A stretch of DNA of 64,000 nt. It comes from Sapria himalayana (lineage: Eukaryota; Streptophyta; Magnoliopsida; Malpighiales; Rafflesiaceae). The notes under the pieces were generated by a model that saw only the letters and a list, made by a program, of their open reading frames with translations, searched no databases and had not been told where the DNA came from. The stretch's first letter is position 1; every line of letters begins with the position of its first letter. Shown here piece by piece: positions 45,849 through 58,133 of the stretch. The position numbers and the translations under genes were made by a program. The DNA lies in assembly GCA_029783825.1 (NCBI GenBank), contig JAREIK010001333.1:211090-275089 (forward strand), given 5' to 3'.

Positions 45849-47160
45849 ATCTCTCTCATTTGATATAATTGGCATGAGTCCGAGCTTTTCTCTAAGGTAG
45901 ATCAAATTTTCTTGCGGTAGTGATTTGGTAAAAATACTTACCAACTACTCTTCTGATATGCAAAAAACCAACTTGATTTCATTAGTTACGATTGTATTTT
46001 TATAAAATGATACTTAAGACCCATGTGTTTATTCTAATATGCATCATAGCATCATTAGCTATGGATTTGGTGGATTGATTGTCACATAATAAAGTAGTTA
46101 GTTTATTTACTGGTTTATCCAAATTATTTAGTAATTTTTCATCAATAGTGCATGTGAGGTTCCTATTGAAGCAAAAACATATTCAGCTTCGGTAGTGGAG
46201 AGTGCACCTATAGATTATTCCTTGGATGACCAAGATACAACAGCTACAATTCCTAGTGTAACGATGTATCCAGAAGTACTTTGATAGTCTTCTGGACATC
46301 CACCCCAATCACTATCATAGTAACTAATTATCTTAGAGTGATTGAGTCTAGAGTATATCAATCCTAAGTTTAAGGTCCATTTAAGATACCTTAATATCTA
46401 TTTTGTAGCACTAAGATGTATATGACTAGGTGCATGCATAAATCTAGACAAAAAGTGAATTACAGTTTAGGCATCGATTCTTTGATCTGAACCAACACTC
46501 TTTCTCAGTGTGGTTGGTTCTCTTGCATATGTTGCAAGAGATATGTGAACCCCTCAGAGGTGTATTCAAAGATACGAAAGATTCATTATTAATGATTTTA
46601 CCTCTAAAGTTATTTTTATTGACATACCTAGCCATCCTTTCTATGCTTTGAATTTCTATTACTTGATTTGCATTTGGTGTCTCTTATCTGGATTGGCTAG
46701 CTGATTCAGCAGTGGACTCTGCCTTCATAGGATTTCAGTGAGTTGATGACTTATTGAGTAGTTAATTCTGACAAGTCCTTTGTTTCCTCAATCACTACAA
46801 CAATAGGATCAAATTTGTCATGCAAGTATATGAGAAAATTTTCAACCATTCGATGTTCTGTAATGGTTTCACCATGGATTTTCATCTGGTTAACCACATC
46901 CAGAAAGTTAGTGAAGAACTCAGTGAGAGGGTCTGAGTTACTCATCTTTAGATTCTCAAAATTTCTTTTTAATGAATGAAGAAGAGCACCTCGGGATTTT
47001 TATCTCAAGGATTTCTTTCTTAAGAAGATCCCAAGACTATTTGGCTTTAGTACAACCTAATAGTCAAGGGAAAATAGCTTTACTAAAATTCTGTTGCATG
47101 AATAGTAATGCTCTGGCATTAGCTTTTCTGAGTTCATGTTCCTATAACACCTATTTTTTT
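45849..47160 (-). pseudogene. copia 1 gag joined to RNase H (internal deletion)
   Basis: Minus strand. Gag (UBN2-type) runs from about 47160. The frame 46751-46945 reads NSDPLTEFFTNFLDVVNQMK and KFDPIVVVIEETKDLSELT. The zinc knuckle CNICKRTNHTEKEC (CX2CX4HX4C, intact) lies at about 46500-46545. Right after it, near 46450, the reading jumps to RNase H-region sequence, FLSRFMHAPSHIHLS, DSDWGGCPEDYQSTSGY, ALSTTEAEYVFASIG (46430-46170), ending in IFTKSLPQENLIYLREKLGL (about 45900). The protease, integrase and most of RT are missing, a deletion of perhaps 2.5 kb compared with copia 3. It is damaged by stops but well recognisable. Confidence 0.85.
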
Positions 47161-47573
47161 TTCTAGAGAAGGGAGGTCTGTGTGTTCTTTCTAACCAATA
47201 TCTACAAGTTCACATATATATTGTGATATAAATAGTATTTTATTTTAACAAACCATAAATCGAAGTTTTCTCCATCAAACAAAGGTATATGGATAGACAC
47301 TAAGCTTGAAGAACTTAGATGTGTGGTTGTCATAATGATTATGTTCAAAAATCTTTAAGAAATTTGAGCAGAAAATTTAGGTATTTTGTAAAAATTAGTA
47401 TTTATTTAACACAAAACTTCTAGATCTAGACAGATCTACACTAAATATAAAAGATCTGTGAATTTTTGTTTAGGTTAGAATGGAACTCAAGAATAATTGA
47501 TCTAGAGAAGTAATTTTAAACCATCGTTACAAAATAATCTTCAACCTCATATCAAAAAAGCTTTGATACCAAA

Positions 47574-47907
47574 TGTTGTATTTTGGTTCTGATTCCTTGA
47601 TACAACAAAGATTACAGAACACTAGAGAAGATGATGAATAAAATCATGAAAAAGAAGAAGAAATCATCAAAGATGAGAGAGCCAAGTACAGTAAAATCAA
47701 TAACAAAAAAAATGATATTCAATCAATTATCAACAAAGAAAATAGAGTTTATATATCACATCTTGAAAAAAGATAATAGTCAAAAGTGACTTTAATATAT
47801 ATGACACATCAGACGTGCTCATTTAATGAAAGTAATATAGGGGTGATTTCATAATTTGACCAATCATAGTGAGCCCAAGTGCATCAACTACCAACCCATT
47901 ATCAATA
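47574..47907 (-). repeat. 5' LTR of copia 1
   Basis: 334 bp, ending (minus strand) ...TACAACA just before the primer-binding site. It matches the 3' LTR throughout, with small differences and a few indels. Confidence 0.92.
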
Positions 47908-48154
47908 GTAACTACGTGGCCAAACATTAGGCTAGACACATTCGGATGAACAACAACTCAAGCGCACTCTTTTATTGGTTCTTCGAGGCCACTAGCAATG
48001 CCACGCAAACGCCACTCATTAACTATTCCATCAAAATAGTTACCTCTCTACCATCCCATCTCTAAGAATATCCAATTTATGATATTTAGCTATTCATATA
48101 CTTAAACATACATATTCATACAAGCACATGTACATATATATACATGTGCATACA

Positions 48155-48173
48155 TACCCCCCCCCCCCCCCCA
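48155..48173. repeat. Poly(C) run
   Basis: A run of about 16-18 C residues directly upstream of an SCPL exon fragment and after an (AT/AC)-rich stretch. The exact length is likely to be unstable and prone to sequencing error. Confidence 0.9.
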
Positions 48174-48302
48174 CCTACTTCTATGGATGAATTGTTTGAA
48201 CAATTGAACACGATTGACATTTATAGCATATACACTCTTGTTTGCGTACATGATGACAAAGATGATGATGGTGATGTTTATCTATTTGAAAAGCAAAATT
48301 TT

Positions 48303-48709
48303 TGTAAGGAAATAGACACAAGACTGAATATTTTTATTGTTGATTTAACCACATAGAGATCTGGCTGTCTCTCACTGCTTCACTCACAAATGTTGAGAAA
48401 TATCCAACCTTAGAATTCAAGAGCAGGATATATTAAAAAATCATGAGGATACAAATACTAATTTGTAAACCAGACAAACCAGAAGATAGAAAATGGAGAA
48501 GAGAAGCAATCCATAATAAGTCACGAAGTGGAAGATGCTAATCATCGAGATAAATGTCAAGAAATAGTAATTAGGCCGAGGACACATTCAATAGTATGTA
48601 GAGAGGCACCTCCTCAGTTTTATTTTTGTTTTTATAGTAAAACCAGAAGCCCTAATGGGCTTAAGTGAGAAAGTGGGCTGCCTAAAATTTAGGTTGGACC
48701 CACATTGCA
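48303..48709 (-). repeat. 3' LTR of copia 2
   Basis: About 407 bp. Shares AATAGACACAA, GTTGATTTAACC, TTGCTTCACTCACAAAYGTTG and GGCWGCCTAAAATTT with the 5' LTR. Confidence 0.88.
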
Positions 48710-48755
48710 ATCTCTTCCTGCAACCCAACATAAGAAGAGATTACACTCTAAAATC

Positions 48756-51700
48756 TCAGTTAGAGTCCATGCCGGCTAACCCGGCATAAAACTTTAGCTT
48801 CTCTCTGGTAACGGCTTTTGTCATCATATCAGAAGGATTAAAATCTGTGTGAATCTCCTTTAGCTTCAAAAGCTCTTTTCCAATGATATCTTGTGACCAA
48901 TGATATCTCACAAAAATGTGCTTTGTACAGGAATGGTACGAAGTATTCTTGCTCAAGTCTATAGCACTCTGACTATCACAACATTTAACATACTCATCTT
49001 GCATCAAACCCAGCTCTTAGACAAATCTCTTCATCCATAACATCTCTTTTGCTACTTCAGTTGCTGCTATATATCCTACCTTAGTAGTACACAAAGCGAC
49101 ACACTTCTGCAACTTAGACTGCCATGAAATAGCTCCCCAAGCAAAAGTGAATAAAAAACAAGAATTTGACTTTCTACCATCTAGGTCACTTGCCATATTA
49201 GCATCTGTAAAACCTTCTAACACTGGTTTTGAACCCCCAAAACTCAAACATTATTTTGAAGTACCCCTCAAAAAAGATCTATTTCACAACTTCCCAATGC
49301 TTCTTTCCTAGATTTGAGAGAAATCTACTCACTGTACTAACAACATGTGCAATATCATGCCTAGCACAAACCATAAAATACATAAGACTCCCAACTACTA
49401 AGGAGTAAGGAATAGAGGATATTTTTTTTTCATATGTTGTAGTAGGGCATAAGCTTCTGCTAAGTTTAAAGTGATTGGCTAGATGTGTACTAACTGACTT
49501 AGCATCTTTCATATTGAATCTTTCAAGCATGCATTCAACATACTTTTCTTATGACAACCACACCTTTGTTGCCTTTCTATCTTGAGTAATTTGCATGCCC
49601 AACATTTGTTTTGCAGGCCCTAAGTCCTTCATGTCGAAAAAGACTTGAACAACCTCTCTTTTAACTTGCCAATTAATTTTGAATCATTTCCTGCTATTAA
49701 CATATCATCAACATAAAGTAAAAGAATAATGAAGTTACCATCTTTAAACTTTATAAAATAAACACAATGATCTACATTTGTCCTCTTATACGTGTGGCTC
49801 ACCATAAAAGAATCAAACATTTTGTACCACTACCTTGGCACTTGTTCAAGCCCATAAAGAGTTTTCTTTAATTTGCAAACCATGTGCTTTTCACCTTTTA
49901 CTTTAAACCCCTCGGGTTGAGACATGTAATTTTCTTCATTCAAATCACCATGAAATAGTCTTCACATCTAACTATCCAAGCTCGAGGTTTACACTTGTAG
50001 TCAAACCCAAAATAACTTTGATAAAAGGTATTTTTACAACTGAAGTGCATATCTCATCAAAGTCAATACCCTTTTACTGTTCAAAACCTTTAACTACCAA
50101 ACAAGCTTTATATTTTATCAATTTTTCATTACTATCTTTTTTCAAGTTGAACACTCATTTATTCCTTAATGTCTTTCTGCCCTTTAAAGGTTCCACCAAC
50201 TCATAAGAGTCATTCTTTAACAAAGAATGCATTTCTTCCTACATAACATCCAACTTACCATATCTATATGAGTCTATACTTCTTGAAAGTTCTCTAGCTC
50301 CCCCTCATCAATAATCAACACATACTCTAAAGGTAGATACTTGGATGATGGATGACTATTTCTGTTAGTCCTTCTAATTTAAGATTCAAAAATGACTTAT
50401 TGAGGAGGCTGCTCCCCCTGCTCAACAGCTTGATCACTCTTTAGCATCTCATCATCAACCACTGTCTTTGGTGCTTCATCACCAATCATCTTTGCTCCCC
50501 TATCTATAGTATGCTTCAAAGGAAAATGAATAACCGTAGGATCAATAATATCATTACTGATAGCTTTAACCTATTTAGTTTTCCCACAATCTAAAATAGT
50601 CTGATCTTCATAAAATAGCACATCTCTACTTTTGAAAATCTTCTTTTCCACTGGATACCTTAATTTGTACCCAAACTTTTTATTTACATAACCAACAAGG
50701 ATACATGAAAGATCTTTGTCATCAAGCTTTAACCTATGCTCTTTAGGTACATGTGCAAAAGCCTTGCACCCAAATACCTTAAGATGATTGTAAACAACAT
50801 CTTTTCCTATCCATACCTTCTCTGGAATGTCAAACTCCAAAGGAACTGATAGAGACCTATAAATCAATTAACAAGCAATACGAAAAGCTTCACCTCAAAA
50901 CACATTGGGTAGCTTTGCTATTTTTAGCATGCATCTTATCTTCTAGATAATAATCTGGTTCATCCTCTTTGCAACACCATTGTGCTATGGAATACTAGGA
51001 ACTGTCTTCTCATGTCTAATATCATGTGCTGAGTAGTAGTTTATAAATTTGTTTGATGTATACTCACCTCCTTTATCAGTACGAAGACACTTCAAAAACT
51101 TTCATGTCTTTCTTTCAACTAAGGTATGAAATTTCTTGAAAAACTAATACACTTGATCTTTGGCATTCAACAGATAAACCCACACCTTTCTTGATGCATC
51201 ATCAATGAATGTGACAAAATATCTATTTTCACCCAAGGAATCCACCTTAAAGGGACCACAAACATTAAAATAAATCAATCAAAATATTAGATTTTTTTTT
51301 GAAGATTTAGGAAAAGAAACTTTATGATGTTTTCCAATTAAATAATAATCACAAGGGTTAAGATTATTACATATAGTAAAAGGAATGAGAGACTTTTTGG
51401 CTAGAATATGTAATCCTTTCTCTCTCATGTGACCTAATATTTTGTGCCATAAATTTGGGGAGGAACCATCTTCAGTTTAATTTAATTCATCTCCACAGAT
51501 TTTCACAACTATCCTGTAAAGTGTGCTTCTAACCTTGCCTCTAGTAGCTACTAAAGAACCTTTGGTAAGCTTCCATTTATCATTACCGAAGTAATTTACA
51601 TATCCTTCCCAATCGAAGGCAACTCCAGAATTAAGATTAAGACGTATGTCAGGAACATGATGCATATCTTTTAGAGTCAATGAACAACAAACGTCTGCAT

Positions 51701-52790
51701 GTATGCAAACATCACCAATACTCACAATCTTTGAGTAGCTAGTGTTACCCATCTTCATTGTACCAAAGTTTTCTAGCATGTACGATGTAAAGAACTCCTT
51801 ATTAGAAGTAACATGATAAGTAGCTGTATTATCAATAATCTACTCAACCTTATTATCTGTAACAGGCAAACATTCTTCTTCTCCAAAAATTAGAACTACC
51901 ACATCTTCGTCTCCAAAAATTAGAACTACCACATCTTTGTCAGATAAAGCAACTGTAGTATTTTCATTTTCATCTTTCCTCTGATTCTTGCTTTTTTATG
52001 TTCCCGTTTACAAGCATAATAGTTTCTTTTTATATGTCCTTCCTTACCATGATGTAAACACTTTCCTCTTTTACAATATTTTCTTCTTGATTGCGACCTG
52101 CCTTTGGATTTATCACGACCCTTAGGTCCTCTATTTTTCCTGTTATTTGTAAAAAGAGCCTCAATCTCAGATATATTCATTGTTCCTTCCTTCTAGCTTC
52201 TTCATTAAATAAATTGTCTTTTATCATATCATGGTTAACTTGCCATTAGAAGCCGAGTTACTAAGTGAGAAAACTAAAGTATCCCAACTATCTGGTAAAA
52301 CTCTCAAAAGTAATAGTACTTGAAACTCATCTTCAATCTTCAGCTTCATAGCATTTAACTAGTTCACCAACCCATGAAAGATGTTGGTGTGCTCTGCCAT
52401 GTTATGCTCATTCTTATACTTCAGATTTACCAGCATTCTAATCAAAGTAGCTTTATTCTGTGCAGTCTTATGTTCATACATTGATTCTAATTTTTTACAA
52501 AGCTCAGTAGTATTAGTCTTTTGTGACACATGATGAAACACACACTGGTCTACCCACAGTCTGATTAGGGCTACTATTTTTATATGCATTATCTTCTATT
52601 CTACTTCTGACATATCCATGAGCTTACTTTTATCATCATCAATAGATCCTTGCAATAAATAAAATCTTTCATTATTGGCTTCCAGATATAATAATTAGAC
52701 GATGTTAGTCTAATCATACCAACTCCCAAAGATTCCTCCATTTTTAAACTAACACCAACCACAATACCCATGCAATAGAACCAGCTCTGA
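48756..52790 (-). pseudogene. copia 2 gag-pol polyprotein (broken)
   Basis: Read on the minus strand. Gag UBN2 segment (52589-52359): KTNTTELCKKLESMYEHKTA. A degenerate zinc knuckle, KCLHHGKEGHIKRNY, lies at about 52080-52030; two of its metal ligands are replaced. The post-protease segment (51779-51477) has GNTSYSKIVSIGDVCI and HVPDIRLNLNSG. Integrase is at about 51450-50870, with its C-terminal part HLKVFGCKAFAHVPKEHR (50867-50571). RT holds the catalytic LLLYVDDMLIAGND box (about 49725-49685). RNase H reads LEGFTDANMASDLDGRKSNS then AISWQSKLQKCVALCTTKVG (49247-49017) and KCCDSQSAIDLSKN (48980-48935). Usual acidic positions are altered (TTEAEY to TTKVGY). The Tork/Tnt1 lineage is suggested by the 'GDLDGRKST...WQSKLQKCVALSTTE' pattern. 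Many frame breaks. Confidence 0.85.
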
Positions 52791-52797
52791 TATCACT

Positions 52798-53203
52798 TAT
52801 AAAAAAAATAGACACAATATTGAATATTTTTATTGTTGATTTAACCGCATACAAATCTGGCCACCTCTCATTGCTTCACTCACAAACGTTGAGAAATATC
52901 CAATCTTAGAATTCAGGAGTAGGATATATAAAAAAGCATGAGGATACATGCACTAATCTCTGAGACAGGCAAAGTAGAAGATAGAAAAAGGAGAAAATAA
53001 ACAATCCATAATAAGTCACAAAGTCGAAGATACTAATCACCAAAAGAAATGTCAAGAAATAGTAATTAGGTAGGAGGGACACATTCAACAATATGTAGAG
53101 AGGTTCCTCAGTTTTTTTTTTGTTTTTATAGTTGAATCTAAAGTACTAATGGGATTAAGAGAGAAAATGGGCAGCCTAAAATTTGAGCTAGACACACATT
53201 ACA
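52798..53203 (-). repeat. 5' LTR of copia 2
   Basis: About 406 bp, matching 48303-48709 with a scatter of substitutions. The inner edge is placed just outside the primer-binding-like CTCTGATATCA and is uncertain by a few bases because of a nearby A-run. Confidence 0.85.
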
Positions 53204-53427
53204 GTTTTATGTCAGAACCAATACAATAAACTTAGCCAGTAATTAATTTATGCGTGTAAAAACTATAGTAACATCTTTAATTTCTTTCATGCTTAATTTG
53301 AGCAAGGTCTTTGGAACACGAGCAGCAGATTATGATACATGCCTGGAAAATTATGCAAAAGCTCACTATAATAGAGTAGATATGAAAGAAGCTCATAATG
53401 TTCATGGCGGAAAAATCACGTCAACTG

Positions 53428-53747
53428 TGTTGTTTAAGAACAACAATTCCTTGTTAAAACAAGGAATTCTTAAGAACAATAAGCACAGAACAGAGAAGAT
53501 GAGTATAAGAGAAGAGAGGAAGAAGAGAGTCATGCGCAGCAGCAGGAAACCAAATAATCAATCAATGAAAAATAATAATGTTCGGCAGCTAGGTCAAGAA
53601 AAAGAAGTTTATATATCCCTTCTAATAATTGAAACAAAGAAAATATTAAAAAAAAACTTTACAGCTACATATTCAATAAATGCTCATTAAGGGCTTAATA
53701 GTCATTTTACTCTAACCCGCTCAACTTAAACGAACAGCCCGTCAACA
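53428..53747 (-). repeat. 3' LTR of copia 3
   Basis: 320 bp. Minus strand begins TGTTGACGGGCTGTTCG and ends in AACAACA. The terminal region holds a short hairpin, ATTCCTTGTTAAAACAAGGAAT. It is nearly identical to the 5' LTR apart from a handful of substitutions and small indels (for example GAAGTT against GAAGGAGTG). Confidence 0.95.
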
Positions 53748-56700
53748 GTCCCCCCCATTCGATGTAGTTGAGATCAGACCAAGCTTTTCTCTCAAGTAGA
53801 CCAGCTTTTCTCTAGGAAGGGACTTCGTAAATATATCGGACACTTGTTCTTCGGTCCTGCAAAAAACCAATTTAACTTCATTAGATTTAATTGCATCCTT
53901 AATGAAGTGATATTTTAAGCCTATGTATTTAGTTCGACTATGCATTACCATATCACTCACAATAGATATAGTCGATTGATTATCACACTGAATTTTTGTT
54001 GGATGTTTTTGAGGTTTATCTAGATCACCCAAAAGTTTTCTAAGCCATAAGGCTTTGGAGGTTGCAACTGAAGCTGAAACATATTCAGCTTCAGTAGTAG
54101 ACAAGGCTACGGTTGATTGTTTCTTGGACTGCCGAGAAACAGCCGCAGTTCCTAAGTTAAACACATATCTAGATGTACTTTTGTAATCCTCTGGATTTCC
54201 TCCCTAATCACTATCACAGTAACCAATAATTTCTGTATGGTTAATTTTGTGGTATTTCAGACCTAAATTAATTGTGCATTTAAGATACCTCAATATCCTT
54301 TTGGCAGCACTTAAATGTATGTGATTTGGACAATGCATAAATCGTGACAACAGGTGAACAGAATATACAATATCATGTCTGGTTGCTGATGCATACAGCA
54401 AGCTTCCAATTAAGCTTCTGTATGTCTTTTCATTTACTGGTTTTCCTTGAGCTGAAAGTAATTTTTGGTTTACTTCCAAGGGGGTAAATATAGGCTTGCA
54501 GTCACTCATTCGTAAACTTTTCAGCGATAGTTTAATGTATGTAATTTGAGAAATGGACACACAATTTGTGTCTTAAGTTATTTCAAGTCCTAAGAATTGT
54601 TTTAGATTTCCTAGGTCTGACATTTCATACTTAGTTTCCATTTCTCTCCAAAAGTTATTTATTAATTCAATTTTATTGCTTGTAAAAATAATATCATCTA
54701 CATATAGAGAGACAATTAGAATTCCAGAATGCTTATCTCTTTTAATATAGAGTGTAGGCTCACTCTTACTTCTGCTGAATCCTTGATTTAGAAAGTAGGA
54801 ATTAATTTGTTGATACCAAGCACGAGGAGCTTGTTTCAACCCATACAAAGCCTTATTTAATCTATAAACACAATGTTCACTCCCCTTTTTTACAAACCCA
54901 GGGGGTTGTTCTACATAGATTTCTTCCTTTAGTCTTCCATTTAGGAAGGCTAACTTTATGTCTAATTGAAATAAATTCCAGCCTTTCTGTCCAGCTAAGG
55001 CTATTAAAAGCCTTATGGTTTCTAACCTTGCTACTGGAGCAAAGGTTTCATGGTAGTCTATTCCCGGCTTTTGTGAGTAGCCTTAAGCTACCAATCGAGC
55101 CTTAAATACAAGCTGATTTGAATTCGATTTAGTCTTAATCCTATAAATCCACTTAACACCTATGTTGTGTTTATTTGGGGTAAGTCGACTAAAGTCCAGG
55201 TGTTATTTTTTTCAATGACAGACATTTCTGTCTGCATTACTTCGATCCAGAATTGATGTTTTACAGCCTCTTCATAGTTAAGTGACTCAGTTGAGGCGTA
55301 ATTACATCTCTAGTAAATATCCTTCAAGTCTTTATATTTAACAGGAGTTATTTTATTTGGTTCAGTCACAGATTCAGAATTAGGTGAGGAATTACAACTA
55401 TATTCAGAAATAGATTTAGACTTGTATTCAGAACCGCATTCAGAAGAAACATCAGAAGAAAACTCAGAAGAAAATTCAGAGAGTGAGCTGAAATTGTACC
55501 TTGGAGCGCTTATTAATTTATTGCTAGCTACAGTAGCTTCTGTACAACCATTTTTAGTTCGAGAATTTATTTCATTCAAACTTTCAACCCACTTACTATT
55601 TTCATCAATTAGAATACCTCTACTCACCAGAAATGACTTAGTTTCTGGTGAATACAGTCTGTAACCCTTGGATTGCAGACTGTATCCAACTTAGATGCAC
55701 TTAAGACTCTTTGAGTCTAGTTTGGTCCTTTGTACACTTGGTATATAGGAGTAACAAACACTCCCAAATACCCTTAAATGTTTGACATTTAGTTTCCTTC
55801 CAGTCCAGGCTTATACTGGAGTAAGGTTTTCCAGTGCTTTGGTAGGACACCTATTGAGCAGATACACTGATGTGTTCACTACTTCTACCCAAAAAGTTTT
55901 TGGTAAACCTTTCTCATTTAGAAGTGATCTGGCCATTTCCATTACAGTTCTATTTTTTCTCTCCACGACTCCATTTTGTTGTGGTGAGTAGGTAGTGGTC
56001 AATTGCCTAGCTATTCCTTTAAGTTCACAAAAATTTGTGAATTTTTGAGAGAGGAATTCACCTCCTCTATCTGTTCTAAGTGTTTTTACACTTAGTCCAG
56101 ATTGTCTTTCGACAAGTGATAGGAGCTTTTTGCAGCATTCAAGTGCCTCAGACTTGTGCTTCAAGAAGAACACCCATATGTGTCATGTGCAATCATCAAT
56201 AAACAGTAAGAAGTAACTACTGTTACTTAGTGATTTCACTGACATGGGACCACATATGTCAGCATGCAGTAGTTCTAAGGGCCTGGAAGCTTTCCAGGCA
56301 TAGTGCTTTGGAAAACTCTTTCTAGTTTGTTTTCCCAATGAGCACTCTTCACAGACAGAGGTAGGTATTACAAGGTTTGAAGGCACTCCTTTTACAAAAT
56401 TATTTTGAAAAATATTTTTTAGGTCTAAATAATTTAAATGCCCAAACCTTCAGTGCCAGAGAGAAGCTACAGATTGGACATTCATTGATAATTCCCTATC
56501 TGTTCTCTCAGCAAATGTCAGTGGAAAACTTCTTCCACTTGACATCTTTACTATCCATGAGGGTTGATCACTCCCATGATCAAAAATTTCACACATGTTA
56601 TTCTCAAATGAGAGTTTATAGCCTTTTTCAATTAACTGGCCAACACTTAATAAATTCTAGTCCAAGGCAGGAACCAGAAGTACATCTTTTATGAATTTCA

Positions 56701-57900
56701 TTCCAGAGCAGGTGGGTACTACCACTCTGCCCTTGGCTTGTGCCTGAACTAATTCACCATTGCCCAATTTGACTTGTGAATTTACCACTGGAAGTAAATC
56801 CACAAATATTACCTTCTTTCCAGACATGTGGTTTGAGCAATCACTGTCCAGAAACCAGGTATTTATTGAAGGTATATTTTCTGTTTCATTTGCATAAAAT
56901 AGATGTTCTACAGAGGCTACTCGCTCTGTAAAACAAGCATTCTATTTGGAGATGCTTTTACAGTTCTTCGAATTATGCCCAAACCTTTTATAGTTTTGGC
57001 ATTGATTCTATTTTCAAAACCAACACTCAGTCGCAGTGTGGTTTAATCTCTTGCATATATTGCAAGAGACAGGTTGGTCTTTAAGTGAGTCATTAGAGAG
57101 AGTAGAAGAAGAGCCAGTTTTAATTTTATTTTTGTTTTTATTTTTAAACCCATACCTTTGACTGCTTCTCTTACTCCTCATGTCTCTGGATTGATTTTCA
57201 TCCTTGTTGGAATTGTCCTCCCATCTTGACTGCATTGCAGTTTCTCCAGAACTTTCTGCCCTCTTCAATAATCAGCTTTCGTATGATTTTAATGAACTCA
57301 GAACTTGCTGGATTGACAGCTTTGATAAATCCTTGGTTTCCTCTATCACTGCCACAATGGCATCAAATTTATCAGGCATGCAGATTAGTAATTTCTCAAC
57401 TAATCGAGTCTCAGAGATGTCTTCTCCATGAATCTTAAGTTGATTAACTATATCAAGGAACTAAGTTGAAAACTCAGTAAGAGAATCTGAGTTTTTCATA
57501 CTCAGATTCTCGAAATCTTTTCTCAAGGAGTGCAGAAGAGCTCCTCGAGCCTTCTTATCTCCTTGGTATTCCTCGATTAGGAGGTCCCAAGCCTCCTTGG
57601 CTTGAGTACAGCCAAGCAATCAGGAAAATATTGCATTACTTACACCCTGTTGGATGAAAAGTAATGCTTTGGCATTTAATTTTCGTAATTCCTTTTCTTG
57701 TAACAAATCTTTACCTTCCAAAATAGAGAAATTTGGGGCTTCTACATATCCAGAAACCACAATTTCCCATATATCTTGGGAGATAAATAATGTTCGCATT
57801 TTAATAAGCTAGTAATCAAAATTTTCACCATCAAACAATGGAATAGGAATCGAACCTGAGTTTGATGAGTTTTGACCTTTTGAAAATATATTAATTTTAA
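53748..57900 (-). pseudogene. copia 3 gag-pol polyprotein, inactivated mainly by nonsense codons
   Basis: Minus strand. Gag (57880-57060) opens IPIPLFDGENFDY and carries LHSLRKDFENLSMKNSDSLT. The intact zinc knuckle CNICKRLNHTATEC lies at about 57064-57023. The protease site reads WFLDSDCSNHMSG (about 56860), so the catalytic DSG is DSD. Integrase: CEECSLGKQTRKSF, LELLHADICGP, TLRTDRGGEFLS and NGVVERKNRTVMEMA keep the zinc Cys pair and D, D, E. RT: MYGLKQAPRAWYQQ and SLYVDDIIFTSN (54848-54573). RNase H: ALSTTEAEYVSASVATSKAL and IQCDNQSTISI. Gag to the 55310 region is one frame with stops; one frameshift lies between 55310 and 54848, and the rest is again one frame. Stops include LWH*RFGHLN, DDCT*HIW and CDSD*GGNPED. 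Confidence 0.92.
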
Positions 57901-58118
57901 AGAACAACTTGAAAAAATTTTGAACAGAATGTTAGGGTTTTGTAAAAAAATAGGTTTTAAAACCCACAAAACCTTTAGATCTTAGTAGATCTAGTCAGAT
58001 CTATGCTAAATCTTAAGAAATTTGTGAAAATAATTAGGTTTTTCAGAGAACGCCTAATCTGGAGAAATTAGATTTGAATAATATTCAAAAATAATCTCGA
58101 TCTCAGTTAGGAAACGAT

Positions 58119-58130
58119 GCTCTGATACCA
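58119..58130 (-). promoter_or_regulatory. Primer-binding site of copia 3 (initiator Met tRNA type)
   Basis: Minus strand TGGTATCAGAGC, a perfect match to the 12-base site used by most plant copia elements to prime minus-strand DNA synthesis. Confidence 0.92.
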
Positions 58131-58133
58131 GAA

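Larger units (their letters stand above)
45511..47907 (-). mobile_element. copia element 1, internally deleted, 2.4 kb
   Basis: LTRs are 45511-45848 and 47574-47907, flanked by identical GTAAC (45506-45510 and 47908-47912). On the minus strand the primer-binding site TGGTATCAAAGC (about 47560-47571) follows the 5' LTR, and a purine-rich AAATGAGAGAGAT tract precedes the 3' LTR. Only gag and the RNase H end remain inside, so protease, integrase and most of RT were lost. It is inserted in the SCPL gene in antisense orientation. Its LTR is related to that of copia 4 at 59096. Confidence 0.92.
48303..53203 (-). mobile_element. copia element 2 (Tork/Tnt1-like), full structure, 4.9 kb
   Basis: LTRs are 48303-48709 and about 52798-53203. 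Flanks ATTTT and GTTTT may be a 5-bp target duplication with one change. Primer-binding-like TGATATCAGAGCTGG lies just inside the 5' LTR (minus strand), and a purine tract GCAGGAAGAGAT sits beside the 3' LTR. Gag, protease, integrase, RT and RNase H are all present in copia order. It is inserted, antisense, between SCPL exon fragments. Confidence 0.9.

Noticed and set aside
48144..48356. Proline-starting 70-codon ORF as a small gene
   Set aside because: The prolines are the poly(C) run; the middle is an SCPL exon and the end is copia 2 LTR.
53250..53690. 146-codon open frame as an intact gene
   Set aside because: An SCPL exon fragment running by chance into the copia 3 LTR; the start codon is intronic and the C-terminal half is LTR.
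55422..55664. Plus-strand Glu/Ser-rich frame 'SEETSEENSEENSESEL'
   Set aside because: Shadow of the serine-rich linker between integrase and RT of copia 3 on the minus strand.
57742..57969. 75-codon minus-strand frame as the gag start of copia 3
   Set aside because: It is out of frame; the neighbouring frame carries the true gag pattern (IPIPLFDGENFDY).
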